Both the position numbers and the translations under genes were made by a program. Positions 17,543-26,634 of a DNA stretch of 64,000 nt are shown here, piece by piece (within the stretch, counting starts at the first letter, position 1; each line of letters begins with the position of its first letter). The stretch spans positions 16,001 to 80,000 of the forward strand of contig NZ_BPQX01000025.1 in assembly GCF_022179525.1 (NCBI RefSeq). The letters run 5' to 3'. The notes beneath the pieces are model-generated. The model did not search any database and had not been told where the DNA came from. It worked only from the letters and a program-made list of their open reading frames with translations. The DNA comes from Methylobacterium persicinum. Its GTDB lineage: Bacteria; Pseudomonadota; Alphaproteobacteria; Rhizobiales; Beijerinckiaceae.

Positions 17543-18945
17543 GCCTCGGCCATCCGGGCGATCGCGGCAAGCTTGGCTTCGAAGGCCGACCAGTCGTCCG
17601 CCTCGGCAATGGGCGCCCACAGCGCCTCGACCTCCTCAATCAGCATCGTGCACGGCTCGCCCGCGAAATATGGGTGGTCGAGGTGGGCGTCGGCGGCGGG
17701 CGCCATCCCTTCCAGCGCGGCCCGCACGGGCGCGAAGGCCGCTGAGCCGTAATGGTCCGCGTTCGGGCTTTCGGCGGCGCGCCCGGCGCTGGCGAGGCCG
17801 CCGCGCCAGTCGAAGAAGAAACGCTCGAACGGCGCCCGGCTGTCGCCGAGGAACTTCCACACTGCGGCCACGAGCCGGTCCGTCTCCGGCCGCGGCGCGG
17901 GGGCGAGGCCGAGCCGGGCGAACAGGGCCTGGGCGAACCCATCCTGCAGGGCGGGCCCGAACCCTCCCAGGGCCTCCTCCAGCCGCGCCTGGGGGGCGAG
18001 GGTCAGCAGGCAGTCGGCCAGCCGGCACAGGTTCCAGAACAGGGCCTCCGGCTGGCGGCCGAAGCTGTAGAGGCCGGACTGATCGAAATACGCCGCCGTG
18101 AAATTCGGATCGAAGGCCGGCAGGAAGCGCCAGGGCCCGTAATCGAAACTCTCGCCGGTGACGTTGATGTTGTCGGTGTTGAGCACGCCGTGGACGAACC
18201 CCGCCGCGGCCCACTGGGCGCCCATCCGTGCCACCCGGACGATCACGTCTTCCAGAAAGGCGACGGCGCGGTCCTCCGGCGTCTCGCGCCAGAGTTCGGG
18301 CATATGGGTGGAGATGGTGTGGTCCAGAAGCCGCGCGATGTTGCCGGACTCGTCGAGGGCCAGGAACCGCTGGAACGTGCCGATGCGGATATGGCCGTGG
18401 GACAGCCGCACCAGCACCGAGGATCGTGTCGGCGACGGTTCGTCGCCGCGGATCAGGTCCTCTCCGGTCTCGATCAGGCTGAAGGATTTGGAGGTGTAGA
18501 CGCCGAGGGCCTCCAGCATCGCCGTGGCGAGCACCTCGCGCACCCCGCCCTTCAGGGTCAGGCGGCCGTCAGCGGTGCGGGACCACGGGGTGGTGCCGCT
18601 GCCCTTCGTCCCCAGATCGAGGAGCCGCCCGTCAACGAGGTCATGCAGCTGCGCGAAGAGGAAGCCGCGCCCGTCCCCGAGTTCGGGGTTGTACGAACGG
18701 AACTGATGCCCGTGATAGCGCAGGGCCAGGGGCTGATCGAAGCTGCCCGGCAGGGGCTCGAACCGACCGAAATGGGCGATCCATTCCTCGTCCGACAGGC
18801 CGCCCAACCCGACGCGCTCAGCCCAGACCTGATTGCGATGGCGCAGGATCGTCGTCGGAAAGCGGGCCGCGGCCACGATGTCGTAGAAGTCGGGGCCGAG
18901 GTCGGCGTGGCGCCGGGACGGGCGGGGCGTGCGCGGATCGGGCAA
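17518..18945 (-). CDS. selO: Protein adenylyltransferase SelO (YdiU family)
   Basis: Pseudokinase-fold enzyme that transfers AMP to protein Ser/Thr/Tyr (SelO family, redox-linked). 475 residues, usual length. Family blocks visible are ALRYHGHQFRSYNPELGDGR, a LLDLGTKGSGTTPWSR loop, LKGGVREVLATAMLEALGV, and the catalytic HGVLNTDNINVTGESFDYGPW region with the metal-binding NTDN and DYGPW. The C-terminal Cys/Sec found in some members is not present. The start appears to be TTG. It converges with and slightly overlaps a small membrane-protein gene. Confidence 0.94.
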   Translation of the reverse strand: MPDPRTPRPSRRHADLGPDFYDIVAAARFPTTILRHRNQVWAERVGLGGLSDEEWIAHFGRFEPLPGSFDQPLALRYHGHQFRSYNPELGDGRGFLFAQLHDLVDGRLLDLGTKGSGTTPWSRTADGRLTLKGGVREVLATAMLEALGVYTSKSFSLIETGEDLIRGDEPSPTRSSVLVRLSHGHIRIGTFQRFLALDESGNIARLLDHTISTHMPELWRETPEDRAVAFLEDVIVRVARMGAQWAAAGFVHGVLNTDNINVTGESFDYGPWRFLPAFDPNFTAAYFDQSGLYSFGRQPEALFWNLCRLADCLLTLAPQARLEEALGGFGPALQDGFAQALFARLGLAPAPRPETDRLVAAVWKFLGDSRAPFERFFFDWRGGLASAGRAAESPNADHYGSAAFAPVRAALEGMAPAADAHLDHPYFAGEPCTMLIEEVEALWAPIAEADDWSAFEAKLAAIARMAEAYGTTPAV

Positions 18946-18984
18946 GGCTGCTCTCGGGATAGTGAAGGCCGGGTGTCTTCCGGG

Positions 18985-19461
18985 TCAAGCGCGCTGGCGG
19001 CGATCCGTTGCGTCGCCGGTCTGCCGAAGGGCCTCGCCGAGGATCATCGCCGCCGCCACCGCGACGTTGAGCGAGCGCATCCCCGACCGCATCGGCACGA
19101 CGACCCGGGCGTCGGCGGCAACGTGGACGGCCTCAGGCACGCCGGCCGATTCCCGCCCGACCATTACGCAGTCGCCGGGCCGGAAGGTGAAATCCGTATA
19201 GGGCACGGCCCCCGCCGTGGTGGCCAGTATAAGGCGCGAAGCCGCCTCCCCCCGCCATGCCTCGAACGCCGCGAAGGAGCGGTGGCGGGTGATCGCGACA
19301 TGGTCGAGGTAATCGAGACCGGACCGGCGAAGGTGCCGGTCGGAGACGTCGAATCCCGCCGGCTCCACGATCTCCACGGGCAGCCCGAGACAGGCGGCCA
19401 TGCGCATCATCGTACCGGCATTCTGCGGGATATCGGGCTGGTACAGGACGAGACGGGGCAT
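18985..19461 (-). CDS. trmL: tRNA (cytidine(34)-2'-O)-methyltransferase TrmL
   Basis: SPOUT-class methyltransferase that 2'-O-methylates the wobble base of tRNA-Leu isoacceptors. 158 residues. It has the compact TrmL N-terminus LYQPDIPQNAGTMMRMAACL and the trefoil-knot SAM site FRPGDCVMVGRESAGVPEAV, ending in MRSGMRSLNVAVAAAMILGE. It is 39 bases upstream of selO on the same strand and probably co-transcribed. Confidence 0.94.
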   Translation of the reverse strand: MPRLVLYQPDIPQNAGTMMRMAACLGLPVEIVEPAGFDVSDRHLRRSGLDYLDHVAITRHRSFAAFEAWRGEAASRLILATTAGAVPYTDFTFRPGDCVMVGRESAGVPEAVHVAADARVVVPMRSGMRSLNVAVAAAMILGEALRQTGDATDRRQRA

Positions 19462-19610
19462 GGGCGACTTCGCTTCCTGTGAAGGGCCTCACCAGCGAAG
19501 CCGGCAAAACGCAACGATTTCAACACAGAGCGTGGAACCGTGCCCTGCCCCTCCGCCTTGTGCGGGCGTTGCAGCCGCCGCGGCTGCTACGACCGGAAGG
19601 CTCCCGCCCC

Positions 19611-20132
19611 ATGCGCATCTCGATCCCGACCGTCGCCCTGGCGGCGGCCCTCTCCTCCGCCGCCCTGGCTCCGGCTGTCGCCCAGACATCCGATACACCG
19701 GCCAACACCACGCCGAACACGGCGGCGCCCGCCGATGCCGGACCGGTCCAGTCCAAGCCGGCGACCCTGTCCGACGACCTCCGGCCGAAATTCGTCGCCC
19801 AGACACCCACCGACATGGTGTCGAGCAAGCTGGTCGGGCTCAGCGTCACCAACAATGCGGGCGACACGATCGGCCAGATCGCAGACCTCGTCCTCGACGA
19901 GAAGCAGCAGGTTAAGGCGTGGGTCGTCGGCGTCGGGGGCTTTTTGGGGATCGGGGCGAAATACGTCGCCATCGACCCCTCGGCGCTCAAGGTCACCCGT
20001 GGCGATGGCGACACCCTGAAGGCCACGATCGACACCACCAAGGACCAGCTCCGCGCCGCGCCGGAATACATCTATCTCGGCAAGGAGAAGCCGAAGGACG
20101 CGCAGGCGACATCGCCGGCCCGCCAGCCCTGA
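19611..20132 (+). CDS. Secreted PRC-barrel domain protein
   Basis: 173 residues from MRISIPTVALAAALSSAAL, a clear signal peptide cleaved near AVAQTSDTP. A short Pro/Thr-rich linker is followed by a PRC-barrel (residues about 75-140: LVGLSVTNNAGDTIGQIADL and VVGVGGFLGIGAKYVAIDP). Periplasmic PRC-barrel proteins of this type are common in Rhizobiales; their binding partners are mostly unknown. It has its own upstream region divergent from trmL. Confidence 0.85.
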   Translation: MRISIPTVALAAALSSAALAPAVAQTSDTPANTTPNTAAPADAGPVQSKPATLSDDLRPKFVAQTPTDMVSSKLVGLSVTNNAGDTIGQIADLVLDEKQQVKAWVVGVGGFLGIGAKYVAIDPSALKVTRGDGDTLKATIDTTKDQLRAAPEYIYLGKEKPKDAQATSPARQP

Positions 20133-20232
20133 TCACCGGCGGGACGGCCGGCAGGCGTCATCGTGCGGGCTTGCCGGCCTGAGGCGTTCCGTGCTCTGCC
20201 CCCGGCCATACCGAGCCGGGGTCCCCACCGAC

Positions 20233-20814
20233 ATGCGCCGTGCCCTCATCCCGATCATCGCGTTCTGCCTCGGCCTCCTCGGCGTCACAGCCGCCGCGTT
20301 CCTCGTCCTGAAGCCGGAGAGCAGCGCCGTCGGGACCGCCGCCGTGGGCGGGCCGTTCACCCTGATCGATCAGGACGGGCGGACGGTCACGGACAAGGAC
20401 TTCCGGGGGGCGACCCACCTCGTCTTCTTCGGCTTCACCCATTGCCCGGATGTCTGCCCGACGACGCTTCAGCAGATCTCCGACGTGTTGGCCGCCCTCG
20501 GGCCCAAGGCGAAGGACATCAAGGTCGCGTTCGTGACCGTCGATCCCGAGCGGGACGACCCCGCGAGCCTCAAGACGTATCTGTCGAGCTTCGATCCGCG
20601 CATCACCGGGCTGACCGGCACGCCCGAGCAGGTCGCCGCGACGGAAAAGGCGTACCGTGCCTATGCCCGCAAGGTCCCCGACAAGAACGGCGACTACGTC
20701 ATGGAGCACACGGCCATCGTCTACGTGATGGATGCGCAGAACCGGTTCGTGGGCGCCCTCGACCTGTCGCGCCCCCCCGAGCAGACCGCCGCTGAGCTGG
20801 CGAAGCGGATCTGA
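20233..20814 (+). CDS. SCO1/SenC family copper chaperone
   Basis: 193 residues from MRRALIPIIAFCLGLLGVTA, with an uncleaved N-terminal membrane anchor. A thioredoxin-like periplasmic domain carries the copper-binding FFGFTHCPDVCPTTL (CxxxC, about residues 75-79) and a distal His in VMEHTAIVYVMD. Sco proteins deliver copper to the CuA site of cytochrome oxidase or act as thiol oxidoreductases. An in-frame ATG 42 bases upstream would add a non-signal extension. No oxidase genes are nearby. Confidence 0.92.
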   Translation: MRRALIPIIAFCLGLLGVTAAAFLVLKPESSAVGTAAVGGPFTLIDQDGRTVTDKDFRGATHLVFFGFTHCPDVCPTTLQQISDVLAALGPKAKDIKVAFVTVDPERDDPASLKTYLSSFDPRITGLTGTPEQVAATEKAYRAYARKVPDKNGDYVMEHTAIVYVMDAQNRFVGALDLSRPPEQTAAELAKRI

Positions 20815-20826
20815 GGGAACGCCGCC

Positions 20827-21462
20827 CTAAAGCGTCATGCCCGCGTGGAACCGGTCGGGGGAGAGGGGCAGCAAAAACTGCACGCCGAAACCGCCCTCGA
20901 AGATGCGGACGAGGCGGCCGGGGGTGCTGCCCACCGTGACGATGCTGCCCATCGGAGGGACGGTGGCGCAGGTCATCGCCGCGCCGGAGAGGGAGATGTC
21001 GATGAGCCGGGCCGCGACCTCGCGGTTGTTCTCCAGCCGCAGGGTGACCATCGGCTTATCCGGGATGACGCGCTCGTGGCTGCGGCCCTCGGGCAGGCCC
21101 AGGATCTCGCGGTTGGTGAGCCATGTGAGCTGGGAGGCGAGCTTATCCCGTTTCCGGGGCGAGGCGGCGAGGCGCACCGCGAAGCCCCCGGAGGTGTGGC
21201 GAGCCACCACGCCTTCAAGACGCCCGATGAATTCCAAATAGAGGACGACCCGTTCGCCGATCTCGCCGAGGACGGCGCAGGTCAGGCGAACGCCGCCGGG
21301 CGACATGTCCACGGTCTGGCAGGGATATTCCCGCCGGTCGGCCAGCATGTAGCGGCCCAGGACGGCGACCCGAACCCGTTGATGTTTGCGCTCGTCCGAA
21401 GCCACCCGCGTGCCGGTGCCTTGCCTCACAAGCTGATGTGTACCGGCATCTGCTGCAAGCAT
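20827..21462 (-). CDS. Tandem PilZ-domain protein
   Basis: 211 residues. The first PilZ domain has ERKHQRVRVAVLGRYM (RxxxR-type c-di-GMP binding arm) and VDMSPGGVRLTC. A second, weaker PilZ-like repeat lies near residues 130-205 with LIDISLSGAAMTC and GFGVQFLLP. Such proteins bind cyclic di-GMP and act in motility, polysaccharide or cell-cycle output. It converges with the Sco1 gene, with 12 bases between stops. Confidence 0.88.
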   Translation of the reverse strand: MLAADAGTHQLVRQGTGTRVASDERKHQRVRVAVLGRYMLADRREYPCQTVDMSPGGVRLTCAVLGEIGERVVLYLEFIGRLEGVVARHTSGGFAVRLAASPRKRDKLASQLTWLTNREILGLPEGRSHERVIPDKPMVTLRLENNREVAARLIDISLSGAAMTCATVPPMGSIVTVGSTPGRLVRIFEGGFGVQFLLPLSPDRFHAGMTL

Positions 21463-21577
21463 ACCTGACGAGCCGCCGACGAAGTTATCCCAGGCGCCAG
21501 TGTAAATGCTCAGCCGTTACGGAAAGCCTTCACCCCGCGCGAATGTGTCCATCAATTGCCGGTTCGCGTTATTTCGC

Positions 21578-22186
21578 TCAGGCGCGGCCGCCCGGATGCA
21601 CCATGAGATGGCCGCGCCGGACCGGCGCATCGGGGATCATCGCCCGCCGCATGCCCTCGCCGGCCCCGGCTGATGGCGGACGCATGCTCCGGTTGCGGGG
21701 CGCGAGGATCCTCAGGGAGGTCGTCTCCGCCCGGACCAGGGGCTTCAGGCCGAGCCAGGGGGGAGCGCCCATGAAACTCAAGGCGCCGAGAGCGCGAACA
21801 TGGGGGCGGCCCCGGTGCCGCAGGGGCAGGAGCAGCAATTCGAGATCGACTTCCTCCTCCGCCCGGTTGATCCCGCGCATCCCCGTCACGACGCCCAGGG
21901 TGTCGAGGGCGACGGTCTCGGCGAGGCGCCATGCGTCACCGGGGCGGTCGCCCCACAGGACGCCGAAGGGCTGCCCGCGCAGTTCACGGCCGTAGAGGGC
22001 GCAAACCCGCGTTCCCGCGAGGCGGATGACGGCCGAGCGCGCCGGCACGTCGAGTTCCAGGATCAGACTGTCCGCCAGGAGGTGGCGGATCTCGCCGGGT
22101 TCGATCTCCGCACGCTCGGGCGCGGCGCGGTCGCCCCGGATCTTTTCCCAGTAAGCGTGAAGCAGATGACTCGTTGAATGCTTCAT
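21578..22186 (-). CDS. PAS-domain protein (PAS_5 type)
   Basis: 202 residues from MKHSTSHLLHAYWEKIRGDR. The fold resembles the PAS_5 family common in alphaproteobacteria: AEIEPGEIRHLLADSLILEL, then VIRLAGTRVCALYGRELRG and FGVLWGDRPGDAWRLAETV. No output domain is attached. A longer reading frame continues upstream but has no conserved sequence, so the internal ATG is preferred. It neighbours the tandem PilZ gene on the same strand. Confidence 0.8.
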   Translation of the reverse strand: MKHSTSHLLHAYWEKIRGDRAAPERAEIEPGEIRHLLADSLILELDVPARSAVIRLAGTRVCALYGRELRGQPFGVLWGDRPGDAWRLAETVALDTLGVVTGMRGINRAEEEVDLELLLLPLRHRGRPHVRALGALSFMGAPPWLGLKPLVRAETTSLRILAPRNRSMRPPSAGAGEGMRRAMIPDAPVRRGHLMVHPGGRA

Positions 22187-22471
22187 GTCTGTCCCGGATC
22201 GGTACAATTGTGCCGCGTAAGGTGCCCGTTCGAGACATCGGGATGACGTCCCTGCCCGCGCACCGTGCGGTGACCGGCCCTTTCCGCAATCACTATGCCC
22301 TCGGTCCGGCCGATGCATCCGGCGAATTGAGCTTTGGTTAAGGTTGATCGCTACCGCAGCCTGTGCACGCCGACACAACACAACCAGCATAAGCAGATAG
22401 GACCGGAAACGGCTCATTGCCGAGCTTGCGAGGGCCTGTCGGGCTTGCCGCCGGCACCCGCGTGACAACAT

Positions 22472-23299
22472 GTGGAGGCGATGGACGCCTCCCCCGACTT
22501 CCCGCGCCAGAGCCGCGCCCCGGTTTTCAACATGCCGGGGGTCGTGACGGTATCGATCGGCGTGCTTTTCGCGATCCAGGCGATTCGCGAGTACCTGCTC
22601 TCGGAGGTGCTCGACATCCAGGTCGTCCTCGACCTCGCCCTCGTGCCGGCCCGTTGGACGGTGTGGTTCGATCCGGCGCGGGCGCTGGAGGTGATCCAGG
22701 CCGCGGTCTCCGGCGACGCGGAGACCGGGGCGATGCGCGAGGCCTTCGCCCGCTACGTCACGGGCCAGCAGAGCCTCGAGCCCTGGACGTTGGCGACCTA
22801 CGCCCTGCTCCACGGCTCATGGATGCATGTGATCTTCAACAGCGTGTGGCTGGCGGCCTTCGGTACGCCGGTCGCCCGGCGCTGCGGGGCGTGGCGCTAC
22901 GGCGCCCTCGCCCTCGCCGGGATCGTCGCCGGCGGCCTACTGCACGTCCTGATTGATCCCTTGAGCGCCACGCCCCTGGTCGGCGCCTCCGCGGGCATCT
23001 CCGCCCTGATGGCGGCGGCGGCCCGCTTCGTCTTCCAGCCCCCGGCTTCCGCCTATGGCGGTCCCCCCTGGCAGATCGCCCCGCATCGCCGGGCCGAGAC
23101 CATTCCGGAACTCTTGCGCAACCGGACCGTGGTGGCGTTCCTCGCGATCTGGCTCGTGACCAACCTGCTCTTCGGCCTCGTCAGCCTCCCCCTGGGGGCC
23201 GAGACGGCCGCCATCGCCTGGGATGCACATCTCGGCGGCTTCATCGCCGGCTTCGCGCTCTTTCCCCTCCTCGACCGGAAGATCCCCGCCGGACACTGA
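22472..23299 (+). CDS. Rhomboid family intramembrane serine protease
   Basis: 275 residues with six or seven hydrophobic helices. Rhomboid hallmarks are visible: HGSWMHVIFNSVWLAAFG (HxxxN-type oxyanion region), GASAGISAL (catalytic Ser about 173) and HLGGFIAGF (catalytic His near the C-terminus). An in-loop extension between the first two helices (residues about 45-100) is common in the proteobacterial branch. The start may be GTG at 22472 or ATG at 22481; GGAGG sits very close to the latter. Natural substrates are unknown. Confidence 0.9.
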   Translation: MEAMDASPDFPRQSRAPVFNMPGVVTVSIGVLFAIQAIREYLLSEVLDIQVVLDLALVPARWTVWFDPARALEVIQAAVSGDAETGAMREAFARYVTGQQSLEPWTLATYALLHGSWMHVIFNSVWLAAFGTPVARRCGAWRYGALALAGIVAGGLLHVLIDPLSATPLVGASAGISALMAAAARFVFQPPASAYGGPPWQIAPHRRAETIPELLRNRTVVAFLAIWLVTNLLFGLVSLPLGAETAAIAWDAHLGGFIAGFALFPLLDRKIPAGH

Positions 23300-23434
23300 C
23301 GACCGGCCTTGCCAGACCGGGGGATCGGCCACACACTCGCGGTCAATCGAGGAAGCCGGGATCAACCCGGCCCGCACTGGCGCAACCGGCGCGCCGGGCT
23401 GACGGCGTGCCCACCGGCTTGCAGGGAGGGATCG

Positions 23435-23866
23435 ATGACCGTCGCGCGTATCCTGTCGGAGAAGGGGCATTCCGTGGCCACGGTGAGCCCGGACAAGACT
23501 CTTGGAGATGTCATCCATAGTCTCGCCGAGAAGCGCATCGGCGCCCTCGTCGTGGCCCATGCCGACGGTACGGTGGCGGGCATCGTGTCGGAGCGGGACA
23601 TCATGCGCGCCCTGGCGCAACTGGGTGCCGCCACCTTCGATGCGCCGGTCAGCGACCACATGACGGCCCACGTGACGACTTGCAACCGGTCCGCCACGAT
23701 CGAGGATGTCATGGCGCTGATGACCAACGGGCGCTTCCGCCACCTCCCCGTCTGCGAGGACGGGCGCCTCGTCGGCATCGTGTCGATCGGCGACGTGGTG
23801 GCGAAGCGCATCGCCACCGTCGAGGCCGAGCATCAGGCTCTGCGCGAATACATCACCATGGCCTGA
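23435..23866 (+). CDS. CBS-domain protein
   Basis: 143 residues, ATG preceded by an excellent GGGAGGG ribosome site. Two CBS domains are visible: residues about 10-65 (VSPDKTLGDVIHSLAEKRIG and VAGIVSERDIMRAL) and about 78-135 (TIEDVMALMTNGRFRHLPV and LVGIVSIGDVV). Stand-alone CBS pairs bind adenosyl ligands such as AMP, ATP or SAM and regulate partner proteins. No partner can be assigned here. Confidence 0.92.
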   Translation: MTVARILSEKGHSVATVSPDKTLGDVIHSLAEKRIGALVVAHADGTVAGIVSERDIMRALAQLGAATFDAPVSDHMTAHVTTCNRSATIEDVMALMTNGRFRHLPVCEDGRLVGIVSIGDVVAKRIATVEAEHQALREYITMA

Positions 23867-23902
23867 GGGCCGGCGGCGGGATCCGGGGTCGGCCGACGGT
23901 GC

Positions 23903-24910
23903 CTACAGCCATTTCTTCCAGCGGAAGAAGGCATAGGGCAGCACGGCCGCCACCACCATCATCACCACCGCCATCGGATAGCCGAAGGACCAGTCGAGTT
24001 CCGGGATGGTCTTGAAGTTCATGCCGTAGATCGACGCGATCAGCGTCGGCGGCATGAACACCACGGCCATGACCGAGAACAACTTGATGATGTTGTTCTG
24101 TTCCAGGTTCACGAGACCGAGGGTCGCGTCGAGGAGGAACTGAATCTTGGTCGAGAGGAAGGTGGCGTGCTCCTCCAGGGATTGGAGGTCGCGCAGGGTC
24201 GAGCGCACGTCCTCGCGCAGATCCCGGGGGGCCTTATTCGTACGGTAGGTCGCCGAGAGCGAGAGCAGGATCCGCTCCATGGAGACGAGGCTCTCGCGCT
24301 GCTTCGAGATGAGGTCCCCGTGCCGGCCGAGCGCCCGCAGGGTGTCCTGGAGGGCGGTGTTGCGGGCGCTGGGGTCGTCCTGCACCTCGAAGATCGAGCC
24401 CGACAGGCGGTCGATCCGCTCACCCTGAAGCTGGAGGACGTCCGCGGCCCGGTCGATCACCGCTTCGATCAGGCCGGCGAGGATCGCGTCACCGGAGGCC
24501 ACGACCGACTGGTTCTGCCCGCTCGTCGCCCGCCCCGCCCGCTGGGCGAACATGCGGAAGGCCTGGGGCTCCTCGTGCCGGACGGTGATGAGGCGGTTGC
24601 CCCGCAGGATGAAGGTGATGCCCGCGAGGCCCGGATCCTCCGATTCGCTGACCTTCGACAGGACGCGGCCGGTCATATACCGGGCCCCATCCTCGACGTA
24701 GAGCAGTTCGGACGGCTCGATGTCCTTCATCTCCTCCCGGGTCGGCACCTCAATCCCGGCGAATTCCTCGACCTTCAGTTCCTCCTCCCGGGTGGGCCGG
24801 ATGAGGTCGAGCCAGAGGGTGTCTTCGGGGATGACGTCCTGCAGATTGACGGCCCGGCGCTCGAGCAAATGATGCCCGGCCTCCGTCACGGGCTGGTGGA
24901 TGAAGATCAC
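23903..24910 (-). CDS. corA: CorA-type magnesium/cobalt transporter
   Basis: Pentameric inner-membrane channel for Mg2+/Co2+. 335 residues. A long acidic N-terminal cytoplasmic domain is followed by the stalk helix and two C-terminal membrane helices joined by the YGMNFKTIPELDW signature (GMN motif about residue 299). It ends in a basic tail FFRWKKWL. It converges with the CBS gene, with 36 bases between stops. Confidence 0.95.
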   Translation of the reverse strand: MIFIHQPVTEAGHHLLERRAVNLQDVIPEDTLWLDLIRPTREEELKVEEFAGIEVPTREEMKDIEPSELLYVEDGARYMTGRVLSKVSESEDPGLAGITFILRGNRLITVRHEEPQAFRMFAQRAGRATSGQNQSVVASGDAILAGLIEAVIDRAADVLQLQGERIDRLSGSIFEVQDDPSARNTALQDTLRALGRHGDLISKQRESLVSMERILLSLSATYRTNKAPRDLREDVRSTLRDLQSLEEHATFLSTKIQFLLDATLGLVNLEQNNIIKLFSVMAVVFMPPTLIASIYGMNFKTIPELDWSFGYPMAVVMMVVAAVLPYAFFRWKKWL

Positions 24911-25075
24911 GCGGGAATCTCTTCAGGGACACGGCGTCGAGGGACGGCCCCGCATCCCGCAGGCGGGCGTGCGGTGCAAGGGGCCGAGCGCATGTGGCGC
25001 CGTTTCTTGAAGGTTCCGTGACAGCGGGCCGGTCCGCGGAGCATCCGCCCCGGGCACCGACCGCATGCGCAACGT

Positions 25076-25342
25076 TCAGTTGCAGCCGTCGCAGATGCTC
25101 TTCTCGATCCGCTTCGACAGGCCCCGGTCCTCCCGCCTCTCCCGCGGGGATTCCACCTCGCCGGGGCCGAGCGAGGTGCCCGGCGGCTTCGTGACGCCGA
25201 GGTGGTTCGTGTAGGGGGCGGTGATGGTCGTGCCGGGACCGCCTCCGGTCCCGGTCTGGTCGGGCGCCACGAGCCCTTGAGCGAAGGCGGCCCCTGGAAC
25301 GAGAAGGGCACCGAGCAGCAGGATGAGGGTTGTCCGGGGCAT
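25076..25342 (-). CDS. Small secreted hypothetical protein
   Basis: 88 residues. The signal peptide LILLLGALLVPGAAFAQG is cleaved near residue 22. A short Gly/Pro/Thr-rich mature region follows, ending in a basic segment and CDGCN with two cysteines. GGAGA ribosome site. I do not recognise a family; it looks like a small periplasmic or envelope protein. Confidence 0.65.
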   Translation of the reverse strand: MPRTTLILLLGALLVPGAAFAQGLVAPDQTGTGGGPGTTITAPYTNHLGVTKPPGTSLGPGEVESPRERREDRGLSKRIEKSICDGCN

Positions 25343-25398
25343 CGTCGTGTCTCCGTCTGTGGAAAAACGTTCGATTCCCCTGGTGGTTGCGCGAGGCT

Positions 25399-26634
25399 TC
25401 AGCGTCGGGCCTTCTCTCGGCGAAACACGCCGACCATCTCGACATGCCCGGCATGGCGGAATTGATCGACCGGTGTGACCTGTTCGAGCCGGTAGCCCCC
25501 CGCCGCCAGGATCGCCCCGTCCCGCCCGAAGGTGCCGGCATCGCAGGCCACGCCGACGACGAGGGGCACCCGCGAGGCGGCGAGTTGCCTGGCCTGCGCC
25601 TCGGCGCCCGCCCGGGGCGGATCGAACACCACCGCGTCGTAGGCGTTGAGTTCGATCGGCAGGAGCGGGCGGCGGAACAGGTCACGCCGCTCGGTGGTGA
25701 TCCGCTTGAGGCCGTTCGCCTCCCGGGCCGACCGGTCGAGCCCTGCTAGGGCCGCCGCCTCACCCTCCACCGCGTGGACGGAGGCCTTCGCCGCCATCGC
25801 CAGGGCCAGGGGTCCGCAACCCGAGAACAGATCCGCCACCCGCCGGACCCGGGGGCCCATCGCCTCCATGACGAGGCGTGTGAGGGCGGCCTGCCCGTCC
25901 GCCGTGGCCTGCAAGAAGCCGCCCGACTGGGGATAGAGCCGGATGCCCTCGGCCGAGACCGTGACCGGCTGCGCCTCCATCAGCCTCTCCCCGTGGAGGG
26001 ACAGGCGCGCGAGCCCGAGTTCCCCCGCAAGGCGCACGAGGGCCGCGTGAACCCCCGGCGAGACCGGGCCATGACCGCGCAGATCGACATCGAGCCCCTG
26101 GTCGACCTCCGTCACGGCCACGTCCAGGGGCTTGCGCCCACCGCCGACCGGGACGGCCAGGACGCGGGCGATCTCCGGCGCCCGGCGCAGGGCCGGCACG
26201 GTGATGGGGCAATGGTCGAGGGCGACGATGGAATGGCTGCGGGCTTCCATCAGCCCGGCTACCGTCGCGCCGTCCACGTGCCGGACATGCAGGGTGATCC
26301 GCCGCCGGCCTGCCCCGTGGGCGTCGATGGCCGGCTCGGGCGCCACGGGGAGACCCGCCTGGGCGAGACCGCCCGCGACGATCCCACCCTTCCAGGCGAG
26401 TTCCGCCTCCCGGGACAGGTGCTGCGTGCGGCAGCCGCCGCAGCGCATGAAGTAGGGGCAGAAGGGCTCCACCCGCTCCGGTGCGGCGCGTTCCAAAGCG
26501 ACAACCTCCCCGCGCTGCCCCTCCCGGCGGATCTCCGCGCGCTCGCCGGGCAGGGTGAAGGGCACGATGGTGCCGTCCTGGGCGATCCCGTCGCCCCGGG
26601 CGCCCAGGCGCAGGATCTCGATGCTCTCGTTCAC
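25399..26634 (-). CDS. RNA m5U methyltransferase (RlmD/RumA-like)
   Basis: Class I SAM-dependent methyltransferase acting on a uridine in rRNA or tRNA, 411 residues. The N-terminal TRAM-like domain is followed by cysteine motif CPYFMRCGGCRTQHLS for the Fe-S cluster. The Rossmann domain has DLFSGCGPLALAMA and VFDPPRAGAEAQ, and the catalytic cysteine is expected in VGVACDAGTFGRD. The start is GTG, overlapping the tlyA stop (GTGA), so it is coupled to tlyA. The specific site (23S U1939 or U747, or tRNA U54) is not decidable from sequence alone. Confidence 0.88.
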   Translation of the reverse strand: MNESIEILRLGARGDGIAQDGTIVPFTLPGERAEIRREGQRGEVVALERAAPERVEPFCPYFMRCGGCRTQHLSREAELAWKGGIVAGGLAQAGLPVAPEPAIDAHGAGRRRITLHVRHVDGATVAGLMEARSHSIVALDHCPITVPALRRAPEIARVLAVPVGGGRKPLDVAVTEVDQGLDVDLRGHGPVSPGVHAALVRLAGELGLARLSLHGERLMEAQPVTVSAEGIRLYPQSGGFLQATADGQAALTRLVMEAMGPRVRRVADLFSGCGPLALAMAAKASVHAVEGEAAALAGLDRSAREANGLKRITTERRDLFRRPLLPIELNAYDAVVFDPPRAGAEAQARQLAASRVPLVVGVACDAGTFGRDGAILAAGGYRLEQVTPVDQFRHAGHVEMVGVFRREKARR

